A stretch of DNA of 60,011 nt from an uncultured Pseudomonadota bacterium (GTDB lineage Bacteria > Pseudomonadota > Gammaproteobacteria > Enterobacterales > Succinivibrionaceae): contig OMYE01000003.1 in the NCBI GenBank assembly GCA_900315145.1, positions 1 to 60,011 on the forward strand, written 5' to 3'. The notes under the pieces were generated by a model. It saw only the letters and a program-made list of their open reading frames with translations. It was not told the origin of the DNA and made no database searches. The position numbers were made by a program, and so were the translations under genes. Within the stretch, counting starts at the first letter, position 1. Each line of letters starts with the position of its first letter. Shown piece after piece: positions 9,396 to 16,261 of this stretch.

Positions 9396-11828
9396 TTATG
9401 CATCAATTTCTGCTAAGTGTGCGTTCTCTGAAATAAATTCCTTTCGCGGAGCTACTTCTTCACCCATTAACTTGGTAAATGCTTCATTTGCCTCAATGGC
9501 ATCATTTAATGTAACTTTTAAGAATACACGATTATTTGGATCCATTGTAGTACTGTACAATTCATCAGGGTTCATTTCACCAAGTCCCTTAAATCGCATT
9601 ATTTTAATACCGCTTAATCCTTCTTTAAGTAAGAATTTATGTACTTCATCAAAGTCCTTTACTTGTTGAGTTCTAGTGCCGCATTGAACGTATGCATTTG
9701 GCTCTAAAAGATTGTTGATGACTAAAGATACCTTTGAAATTTTTGCGTAATCTTGACTAATAAAAAATTCATAAGGTAAAGTGTATTTTTTAGTTACACC
9801 ATAATGCAAGATGCTTACCTCAGGATAATATACCTGTTTATCTTCTTTGTATTTTGTTTCGATGTTAAAAACTAATCCCGGTGTTTCGCGTGATTTTAGG
9901 CGGTTTTCGTAGGAAATTTTCCATTTTTCAAAAGAGTCTTTGTCTTTCATTAATTCTTCGGTAAGGGGAGTCACAAAGACTAATTCTCTAGTAAGAGCTT
10001 CCGGGATGCGTCTGTCAATTCTGTGGTACAGCTGGAACAGGTTTACATACTGAAGGAAAATTTTTTCTAATGGTTCACCAAAAATTGGTGGCGCATCAGG
10101 GTTTACAAACAGCTGAGCGTTGTTTAGAGCCAAAGAGGTTTCATATTCATTTTTTTCAGCTTCATCAGTAATATACCTGAAATTCTTTTCAGATTTGCTG
10201 TATTTATACAGAGGTGGCTGAGCTATGTATATGTGGCCTCTTTCAATTAAATCAGGCATTTGTCTGTAGAAAAATGTCAGAAGAAGAATTCTGATATGAG
10301 CGCCGTCAACATCCGCATCTGTCATGATCACTATGTTATGATAACGAAGATTGTCCGGATTGTATGCATCTCTGATGCCGCAACCTAAAGCAGTGATCAA
10401 GGTTCCGATGGTTTCAGAACTTATAATCTTATCGAAGCGGGTTTTTTCAACATTTAGAATTTTACCTCTGAGGGGGAGAATAGCCTGAGTTTTTGGATCT
10501 CTTCCGTTCTTTGCACTACCTCCAGCAGAGTCTCCTTCCACTATATATAATTCGCATTCTTCAGGCTTTTTGCTTGAACAGTTTACAAGCTTGCCTGGGA
10601 GATTGGAGATATTATCTTTCTTAGCGAAACGCTCCCTGATTTTTTTTGCTTCTTTTCTGTATTCAGATGTTGAGATAATTCTTTCAATAATAAGTTTTGC
10701 TTCTACAGGATTTTCATTTAAAAATTCTAGGAATTTTTCACTGACAATTGAACTTACGCAAGATGATACTTCAGATGAAACGAGCTTATCTTTAGTCTGT
10801 GAAGAGAATTTTGGATCCGGAACTTTAACAGAAACGATCGCTGTGATACCGTCTACAGCATCACTGTGAAGAATATCTAGATTCTCTTTATCTTTTTTAG
10901 GAATAAAATTGCATTCCTTTACATATTCCTTAACTGCATTTACAAGACCTCTTCTAAAGCCATCGCGGTGTGTCCCACCATCCTTTTGAGGAATATTGTT
11001 GGTAAAACAGAAAGTATTGTCGTTGTACGCGTCAGTATACTGAACAGCAACCTCAACATTAATTCCTTCCTTAGGTTCAAACTTTGTGCAATAGAATAGT
11101 TTTTCGGTAAGTTTGTTTTTACCATTGTTTAAATATTCGATAAATGATTGAATACCGCCTTGATAATGGAATTCATCATGCTTATTCTCGACTCGTTCAT
11201 CTGTAATATTGATTCTTACACCTGAGTTCAGGAAGGAAAGTTCTCTTAAACGTGTCTGTAATTTTGTGTAGTCGAATTCTGTAGTAGCAAATATAGAGGG
11301 ACTAGGCCAGAAGTGAATTTTGGTACCTGTTTCCTGAGTATCGCCAATTGCTTTAAGAGGGGCAGTCGGATGTCCTCCGTCAACATATGTCTGTTGCCAT
11401 ATATGTCCCTGTCTTTTGATTGTTAATTCCAGTTTATCTGAAAGTGCGTTTACAACAGATACGCCGACACCGTGGAGACCTCCTGAAACTTTATATGAGT
11501 TTTGGTCGAATTTACCACCGGCGTGGAGAATAGTCATTACAACTTCAGCAGAAGAGACTCCTTCCTCAGGATGGATATCAACAGGAATACCACGGCCATC
11601 ATCCTGTACGGAAACTGAACCGTCAGCATGAATAACCACGTCTATGTTGCTGCAGTATCCTGCTAATGCTTCATCTATTGCGTTATCAACAACTTCAAAC
11701 ACCATGTGATGCAAACCTGACCCGTCGTCAGTATCGCCAATGTACATGCCTGGGCGTTTGCGAACAGGATCCAACCCTTTAAGTACTTTGATGGAATCCC
11801 CATTATATTCTTTATCTTGTTCGCTCAT
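9396..11828 (-). CDS. gyrB: DNA gyrase subunit B
   Basis: An 810-residue GyrB. The GHKL ATPase domain shows VVDNAIDEALAG, DDGRGIPVD and GGLHGVGVSVVNALS. The transducer region follows, then the TOPRIM domain with EGDSAGGSAKNGRD, PLRGKILNVEK and MTDADVDGAHI. A C-terminal tail carries the insertion of about 170 residues typical of proteobacterial GyrB. With GyrA it introduces negative supercoils using ATP. Asp and Lys at the positions linked to quinolone resistance (QRDR) are retained. The gene stands alone, not in a dnaA-dnaN-recF-gyrB cluster. Its leader holds a hairpin and an extended -10 promoter, described separately. Confidence 0.97.
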   Translation of the reverse strand: MSEQDKEYNGDSIKVLKGLDPVRKRPGMYIGDTDDGSGLHHMVFEVVDNAIDEALAGYCSNIDVVIHADGSVSVQDDGRGIPVDIHPEEGVSSAEVVMTILHAGGKFDQNSYKVSGGLHGVGVSVVNALSDKLELTIKRQGHIWQQTYVDGGHPTAPLKAIGDTQETGTKIHFWPSPSIFATTEFDYTKLQTRLRELSFLNSGVRINITDERVENKHDEFHYQGGIQSFIEYLNNGKNKLTEKLFYCTKFEPKEGINVEVAVQYTDAYNDNTFCFTNNIPQKDGGTHRDGFRRGLVNAVKEYVKECNFIPKKDKENLDILHSDAVDGITAIVSVKVPDPKFSSQTKDKLVSSEVSSCVSSIVSEKFLEFLNENPVEAKLIIERIISTSEYRKEAKKIRERFAKKDNISNLPGKLVNCSSKKPEECELYIVEGDSAGGSAKNGRDPKTQAILPLRGKILNVEKTRFDKIISSETIGTLITALGCGIRDAYNPDNLRYHNIVIMTDADVDGAHIRILLLTFFYRQMPDLIERGHIYIAQPPLYKYSKSEKNFRYITDEAEKNEYETSLALNNAQLFVNPDAPPIFGEPLEKIFLQYVNLFQLYHRIDRRIPEALTRELVFVTPLTEELMKDKDSFEKWKISYENRLKSRETPGLVFNIETKYKEDKQVYYPEVSILHYGVTKKYTLPYEFFISQDYAKISKVSLVINNLLEPNAYVQCGTRTQQVKDFDEVHKFLLKEGLSGIKIMRFKGLGEMNPDELYSTTMDPNNRVFLKVTLNDAIEANEAFTKLMGEEVAPRKEFISENAHLAEIDA

Positions 11829-11846
11829 AGTATAAAAATCTCATGC

Positions 11847-11874
11847 ATTCCTGAATCTTCTAAGTTTCAGGAAT
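11847..11874 (-). promoter_or_regulatory. Hairpin in the gyrB leader
   Basis: ATTCCTGAA (11847-11855) and TTCAGGAAT (11866-11874) form a perfect 9-bp stem with a 10-base loop. It ends about 18 bases before the gyrB start, right beside the weak ribosome site. No T run follows, so it is not a terminator. A role in translation or mRNA stability is conjecture. Confidence 0.5.
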
Positions 11875-11902
11875 AGGTTAAACACACTAAATAATCTGAT
11901 GA

Positions 11903-11908
11903 ATTATA
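11903..11908 (-). promoter_or_regulatory. gyrB -10 element (extended)
   Basis: On the minus strand the sequence reads TGGTATAAT, an extended -10, with only a poor -35 (TTTAAA) 17 bases further upstream. Predicted leader length is about 65-70 bases. Extended -10 promoters with weak -35 boxes fit the relaxation-stimulated control known for gyrase genes; that control is inferred here. Confidence 0.55.
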
Positions 11909-12233
11909 CCACACAATGTATTTTTTTTAAATTTTGCCTTGCAATGTCCCGATAAAAGTTTATTTTGAATATCCTTTTAAATTGTTTGAAATCATAGATG
12001 ATTTTGCATATAAGATTAAAAATTAAATTGTAGAGGAACATCTTTAAGTTCGTTAATTACAGCAAAATGCTAATGTAGTATTTATGCAAATAAGGATGCA
12101 TCATCTGAATTTTATCTTAGTACTTTTATATAAATTTGTTTTATTTATACTTAACAAAGATTCTATCCCGGTTCTTGATTTATAGTATTATATTTATGAT
12201 GATGTTTTGCGCTTGGAGCTGGGAGTTTTTTTA
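11909..12233. other. Intergenic stretch without a gene
   Basis: About 325 AT-rich bases between gyrB and an unknown plus-strand gene, holding the far upstream part of the gyrB promoter. Nothing else stands out apart from a GGGAG ribosome site at 12221-12225. Confidence 0.5.
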
Positions 12234-12287
12234 ATGAGTTATATTTATCCGGAATTTGCACCTCAAAAAGCGGTTTGTCATTGTTGA
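12234..12287 (+). CDS. Short 5' reading frame, probably the true start of the next gene
   Basis: An ATG at 12234 has GGGAG eight bases upstream, the best ribosome site in the area. It encodes MSYIYPEFAPQKAVCHC and then stops, overlapping the main frame below. Reading one base fewer in the A5 run at 12265-12269 would join this start to the main frame as ...PEFAPQKRFVIVEQ. So this may be the real N terminus with a frameshift (mutation, sequence error or programmed slip) rather than a separate peptide. Confidence 0.5.
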   Translation: MSYIYPEFAPQKAVCHC

Positions 12288-13146
12288 ACAGCAGAAGGCT
12301 TTTGCGAGATTTATCATGGCTGTTTCTATGCATACTCCTGTATATGTTGCTGTTCCTGACGATGAATTTGAGAGAGCTAGATTTATTATACCTAAACATA
12401 TAACACTTTATCCTGTGGCAAAAGATAACATTAAGGCAGGAGCATTGAGAGTGTATAGTTTGAATGATAGCAATAAATCAAAAATAGCTGTACCATATAA
12501 TTCTCTTTATAAAAATGTTCTTGATGGTTTTATAAAATTTCAGCCAATGGAGTTTGTAGAATCCATTTTACCTGAGGGGCTTGTGATTGAAACCGACGGT
12601 AGCGGTTTATTTGCTGTTTTAGAAAGTAATCTGCAGTGTTTGGGGATTTCTTATGAAGAGTTCTGTTTAAAGCTTTCTTTAATTACAGAAATTAGACAGG
12701 TTTTTCTTGTAAAAGATGTCAATTATACGGTAAAGGTTGCTTCGATCAGGGAATTGATTCGCTTTGTGGCTCCTAACGTTATGATTGTTAACAATGTTCC
12801 GAAAAGTAGTAGTAATAAGTATTATGAACTGTTAAATCATGTGTATAACTTAACAGTTAATACAAAAAACACTATGGGGACAGAATTTAGTTTAATCACT
12901 TTGCCTATTGCTGATAACTCTGATATTTATCAGGACTGCCGTGTGCTACGTGGTTATCTTGATTTTATTATATCTAATCAGAATATAATAGTGCCTCTTA
13001 TGAATTCAGAATTGGATAATTATGTTCTAATGAAACTACAACAGCAGATGTCCGTTTGGGGTATTGAAGTAAACGGAATAGAAGCGAGGGAAGTGATTAA
13101 AGATGGATGGAGTCTGTCGGATTTCATAATTCCCGTTTTTAAGTAA
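12256..13146 (+). CDS. Protein of unknown function (N terminus possibly frameshifted)
   Basis: An open frame of about 296 residues that I do not recognise. It has no signal peptide or obvious membrane segment, and predicted alpha/beta content is mixed. In-frame starts are poor: TTG at 12256 without a good ribosome site, or ATG at 12316. The well-placed ATG at 12234 lies in another frame (see previous entry), which suggests a lesion at the A5 run near 12267. After that point the frame is intact for about 290 codons with normal codon use, so the gene looks functional or only recently altered. It is monocistronic, between divergent gyrB and a convergent operon. Confidence 0.65.
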   Translation: MHLKKRFVIVEQQKAFARFIMAVSMHTPVYVAVPDDEFERARFIIPKHITLYPVAKDNIKAGALRVYSLNDSNKSKIAVPYNSLYKNVLDGFIKFQPMEFVESILPEGLVIETDGSGLFAVLESNLQCLGISYEEFCLKLSLITEIRQVFLVKDVNYTVKVASIRELIRFVAPNVMIVNNVPKSSSNKYYELLNHVYNLTVNTKNTMGTEFSLITLPIADNSDIYQDCRVLRGYLDFIISNQNIIVPLMNSELDNYVLMKLQQQMSVWGIEVNGIEAREVIKDGWSLSDFIIPVFK

Positions 13147-13217
13147 TATTCTGTTTATAAGGTATACAAAATATTATTCAGGCCAAGTATCATCTTTTCG
13201 TTTTGTTAAATAAAACA

Positions 13218-13248
13218 GACGGGATAATTGATATGCAATTATCCCGTC
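13218..13248 (-). terminator. Terminator of the spoT-to-COG0523 block
   Basis: GACGGGATAATTG (13218-13230) pairs perfectly with CAATTATCCCGTC (13236-13248) around a 5-base loop. On the minus strand TGTTTTATTT follows. It may also stop the convergent unknown gene, though no T run follows on the plus strand. Confidence 0.82.
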
Positions 13249-13284
13249 AGGAATTGAAATGATAGTACCCAGTCAATAGTCCGA

Positions 13285-14334
13285 CTAATCTTCTATCGGT
13301 CTGATCATCGTATGTAAAATATCTTCCACCTGTTTAGCAATTACAGGTGAAACAATCACAACCATCTGTGAAAAAGGTTTATCTTCCCATTCAATCTGAT
13401 TGGTAATAGGATAGCATTCGCCTTTAACTCCATGAATTATGAACGGATAACCATCTCCAAAATCAAAGATACCTTTTAATCTGATAATTGCGTCACCGAA
13501 CTGTGAGTTTAGAGCATCAAACGTATGAATTACAGTATATCTGTTTAAAGGTTTGTCGAAACTTAAGGATATGGTCTGGTAGTTGGAATGTGTTGGCAGA
13601 GCCTTGTTCATAACACCTGTTAATTTCACCGGAGCCATTCCTGAGGCAAGTTTATAATCACTTCTTTTTGAGTTTATCCAGTTCATTACGGTTTTGATAT
13701 CTTTAGGAGTATTGAAGATATCAAAGGATGTAAAAGCATCCATTGGTGGATTATCAATTGAACTTAAATAAATATCTGCTGACTGGTTGAGGTCTTCTGC
13801 TGTTGCTTTTAAAGCCTCTATTTCATCTTCTGAAAGACGATCGGTTTTGCTGATAATAATCTTATCTGCCATGGCAATCTGCTTAACAGCTTCATAATTA
13901 TGGGCCAGTTCCTCTTTTGCATTTACACCATCGACAACAGTTATTGTTCCGGCAAAACAATAGTTGATAAGTATTTCTTCATAATGAAATATGAGGTCAA
14001 TTATAGGAGCAGGGTCAGCAATCCCCGTGGTTTCAATGATAACTCTGTTGAACTTGAATTCAGGGTTTTTGTCTGCTTCCTCGATAAGGTAATGTAAAAC
14101 GTTTACAAGACCTTCCTTGACAGAGCAGCAGATACAACCAGAATCAAGAACAATAACAGGATTATCATTGGAGATGAGTTTATCATCAATAGGGATTTCG
14201 CCAACTTCATTTATAATAAGAACAGTTCCTTTCATTTCAGGACTGTTGACAACCTTGTTCAGCATGGTAGTTTTACCACTGCCTAAGAATCCGGTCAGTA
14301 TCTGTAAAGGAATCTGATTAAAAATGTTACTCAT
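13285..14334 (-). CDS. COG0523 (CobW/YjiA-type) metal-handling GTPase
   Basis: A 349-residue G3E-family P-loop GTPase. Walker A is GFLGSGKTT, the metal-binding CxCC motif is GCICCSV, the switch segment is ETTGIADP and the guanine motif is SKTD. A C-terminal CobW domain occupies roughly residues 240-340. Members insert or deliver metals (Zn, Co, Ni) to client proteins. The subgroup cannot be fixed by eye and no Zur box or cobalamin gene is nearby. It begins 3 bases after the aldolase-like stop, so the two are translated from one transcript. The metal partner is unknown. Confidence 0.9.
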   Translation of the reverse strand: MSNIFNQIPLQILTGFLGSGKTTMLNKVVNSPEMKGTVLIINEVGEIPIDDKLISNDNPVIVLDSGCICCSVKEGLVNVLHYLIEEADKNPEFKFNRVIIETTGIADPAPIIDLIFHYEEILINYCFAGTITVVDGVNAKEELAHNYEAVKQIAMADKIIISKTDRLSEDEIEALKATAEDLNQSADIYLSSIDNPPMDAFTSFDIFNTPKDIKTVMNWINSKRSDYKLASGMAPVKLTGVMNKALPTHSNYQTISLSFDKPLNRYTVIHTFDALNSQFGDAIIRLKGIFDFGDGYPFIIHGVKGECYPITNQIEWEDKPFSQMVVIVSPVIAKQVEDILHTMIRPIED

Positions 14335-14337
14335 TTT

Positions 14338-15009
14338 TTAATTCTCCAAATAGGTATTTATAATTTGGGAAGCCGTACGGATGTTATTTTGAATACCCTG
14401 CCAATCGTTGATTTCCTGCAAATTGAACGGCGAGATATGTGAAGTACAGCATGCCGCAACATTAGGTTCATTTATGTAAAAAGGGAGTTTTTCTATCGTT
14501 ATTCCCCCGGATGGCATGAATCTTACGTCATATTTTTCTTGCAGCTGACGTAAAAATTCAATACCCCCACATTTTTCAGCCGGATAAAATTTTAACACAG
14601 AATATCCCATGGAAACGGCAGTATTTAATGTTTCAATAGAATTAATACAAGGAATGTATTGCTGGTTGTGGAGACAGCAAAACTCCAATAACTTATTGTC
14701 AAAAACAGGGGAAATAAGGATATCAAGTCCCATGAATCTTGCTTTATCTATATCATTGACTGATAGACACGTGCCTGCAAAAATATATATATCCGGATAA
14801 TTCTTTTGTATATAACTGACAAGTTCTTTTGCATGAGATGAACAGATTCTAATTTCAACAGTTCTGAATCCGTATTGATAATAATTATCAACAAGTCTGC
14901 GGTAATCAAAATTGTCAATAATATCAATGATAGGAATTACCCTGCTAGCTGCTACTATTTTCAGTATGTTGTCTTCAAAACAGCCTTTACTTGTGTTCAA
15001 CTTTAACAT
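14338..15009 (-). CDS. eda: Divergent KDPG/KHG aldolase-like protein
   Basis: A 223-residue class I aldolase of the Eda family. The Schiff-base lysine is present in VLKFYPAEKCGG and the catalytic glutamate in FRTVEIRI. FAGTC and PSGGI match the GAGTV and PTGGI phosphate- and pyruvate-binding segments. It is divergent: by my alignment the arginine after the catalytic glutamate (E. coli Arg49) is cysteine, and the C-terminal GGS phosphate loop reads CTS. Eda cleaves 2-keto-3-deoxy-6-phosphogluconate to pyruvate and glyceraldehyde 3-phosphate, but no edd gene is near and substrate use may differ. It lies between the acidic protein (8-base gap) and the COG0523 GTPase (3-base gap). Confidence 0.75.
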   Translation of the reverse strand: MLKLNTSKGCFEDNILKIVAASRVIPIIDIIDNFDYRRLVDNYYQYGFRTVEIRICSSHAKELVSYIQKNYPDIYIFAGTCLSVNDIDKARFMGLDILISPVFDNKLLEFCCLHNQQYIPCINSIETLNTAVSMGYSVLKFYPAEKCGGIEFLRQLQEKYDVRFMPSGGITIEKLPFYINEPNVAACCTSHISPFNLQEINDWQGIQNNIRTASQIINTYLEN

Positions 15010-15017
15010 GTTGATTA

Positions 15018-15260
15018 CTATTCACCGTCATTATCTTCGAAATCTTCACTTTCTTCATTTTCGTGGTAAAAATCCTCATCCTGATTTCTATAAGCATACT
15101 GATCGTCAAGAGGAACTCCATCTTGATCTACGGCAATTCCATCACTGTTAAAGATAGTATTACGATCCCATATGGCAAAATCATCGTCATTGAAGTTGCC
15201 GTCATTCACATAATTACCATCATCTTCTAGAAAATCATCATCAAAATCATCAGGTATCAT
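15018..15260 (-). CDS. Small, highly acidic protein of unknown function
   Basis: An 80-residue protein in which about 40% of residues are Asp or Glu, with many Asn and almost no basic residues. It lacks a signal peptide and membrane segments and is probably disordered. AAGGAG lies five bases before the ATG, a strong ribosome site, and the gene ends 8 bases before the aldolase-like gene, so it looks genuinely translated. I recognise no family. Such acidic proteins may bind metal ions or basic partners; the adjacent COG0523 metallochaperone makes metal binding worth considering, as inference only. Confidence 0.65.
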   Translation of the reverse strand: MIPDDFDDDFLEDDGNYVNDGNFNDDDFAIWDRNTIFNSDGIAVDQDGVPLDDQYAYRNQDEDFYHENEESEDFEDNDGE

Positions 15261-15316
15261 ATGTACTCCTTGTAATACAGCTTTATCAGGAATATAAAAA
15301 TTGGGAAAACGAAAAC

Positions 15317-16255
15317 CTATGATTTCATGGAGAAATCACGTGCCAAAAAATCTTTTATTGATTTAACTGCTTCATTTCTGAAATTATCTTCTTCGATTAA
15401 AATATCATGCAAACTGTTTTTTATAATGCTGTATTCAATTTGTTTATTACTGTTATTCAATAATTGTATGAATTTAAGTGCTTTATTTGAATTCACTATG
15501 TTATCGTTTTCCGCTATTAGGAAGAGTGCTGGCAGGTCGAGTTTATAATCTTTGCAATTCACTTGTTTTAAGCACTTTAATGCAGCTAGAAGCCAGTTTG
15601 TTGTTACTCCCCCGAGTCTAGTTTCAGGAAACTTTCTGTACAGGGAATAATAGACTTCATTACGGTTTCTATCATGGGTGTTAGCATTTATTCCTACAAC
15701 TCTTTCCATAAAAACATCATGTGGATAAAAGAAAGAATTCTTTTCATGGTAAATAATATTTGTCAGTTTTTCTTTAAATTTGGCAATTAGCGCAATTAAG
15801 AAGTGAGGGACAGGTTGTTTTAAGCCAAGAAAAGGAGAAACAAAAATTACATTGTCTACCAGTTTTCTGACCGGATGCAACTGCATACTTCTTAAGACAA
15901 CTAGACAGCCCATTGATACAGCTAAAACAGAACATGGAATTGAACTGTCAAGAGAACTAAGGACTTGCATGAAATCATCAGCATAAGTGTCAAAACTGTC
16001 GATATGACATTTTGCAGGAGGAGGCGTCAAGTGTTCATTGAATCCCTGTCCCCGGTGATCATAGACACAGATAAGGTAACCTAGAGCGTTCAGTTCTTCA
16101 TACAATTCCAGATATTTGTACGGAAGCTCGTTTCTTCCAAGAACAATAAGTACCTGTCGTTTTGGCTGTATTGCCGGCGAAAAAAACATACCTCTAATCT
16201 GATACGAGTCAGGTGTGGTTATAGTAAAACCCTTAAGAAGATTTTTCTCAGCCAT
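15317..16255 (-). CDS. Alpha/beta hydrolase, monoacylglycerol lipase/lysophospholipase type
   Basis: A 312-residue serine hydrolase of the S33/PldB-like group. The nucleophile elbow is AVSMGC (Ser), preceded by VYDHRGQGFNEH, which is characteristic of lysophospholipase L2/monoglyceride lipase proteins. The acid and histidine of the triad are likely in LIAENDNIV and NSLHDILIE. No signal peptide, so it is cytoplasmic or membrane-peripheral. It starts 6 bases after the spoT stop and is presumably co-transcribed. The substrate cannot be told from sequence; a lipid ester is likely. Confidence 0.82.
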   Translation of the reverse strand: MAEKNLLKGFTITTPDSYQIRGMFFSPAIQPKRQVLIVLGRNELPYKYLELYEELNALGYLICVYDHRGQGFNEHLTPPPAKCHIDSFDTYADDFMQVLSSLDSSIPCSVLAVSMGCLVVLRSMQLHPVRKLVDNVIFVSPFLGLKQPVPHFLIALIAKFKEKLTNIIYHEKNSFFYPHDVFMERVVGINANTHDRNRNEVYYSLYRKFPETRLGGVTTNWLLAALKCLKQVNCKDYKLDLPALFLIAENDNIVNSNKALKFIQLLNNSNKQIEYSIIKNSLHDILIEEDNFRNEAVKSIKDFLARDFSMKS

Positions 16256-16261
16256 ATAAAT

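Noticed and set aside
12163..12399. A 78-codon minus-strand frame opposite the unknown gene
   Set aside because: It lacks a good start, runs antisense across the better-supported gene, and its composition looks like a shadow.
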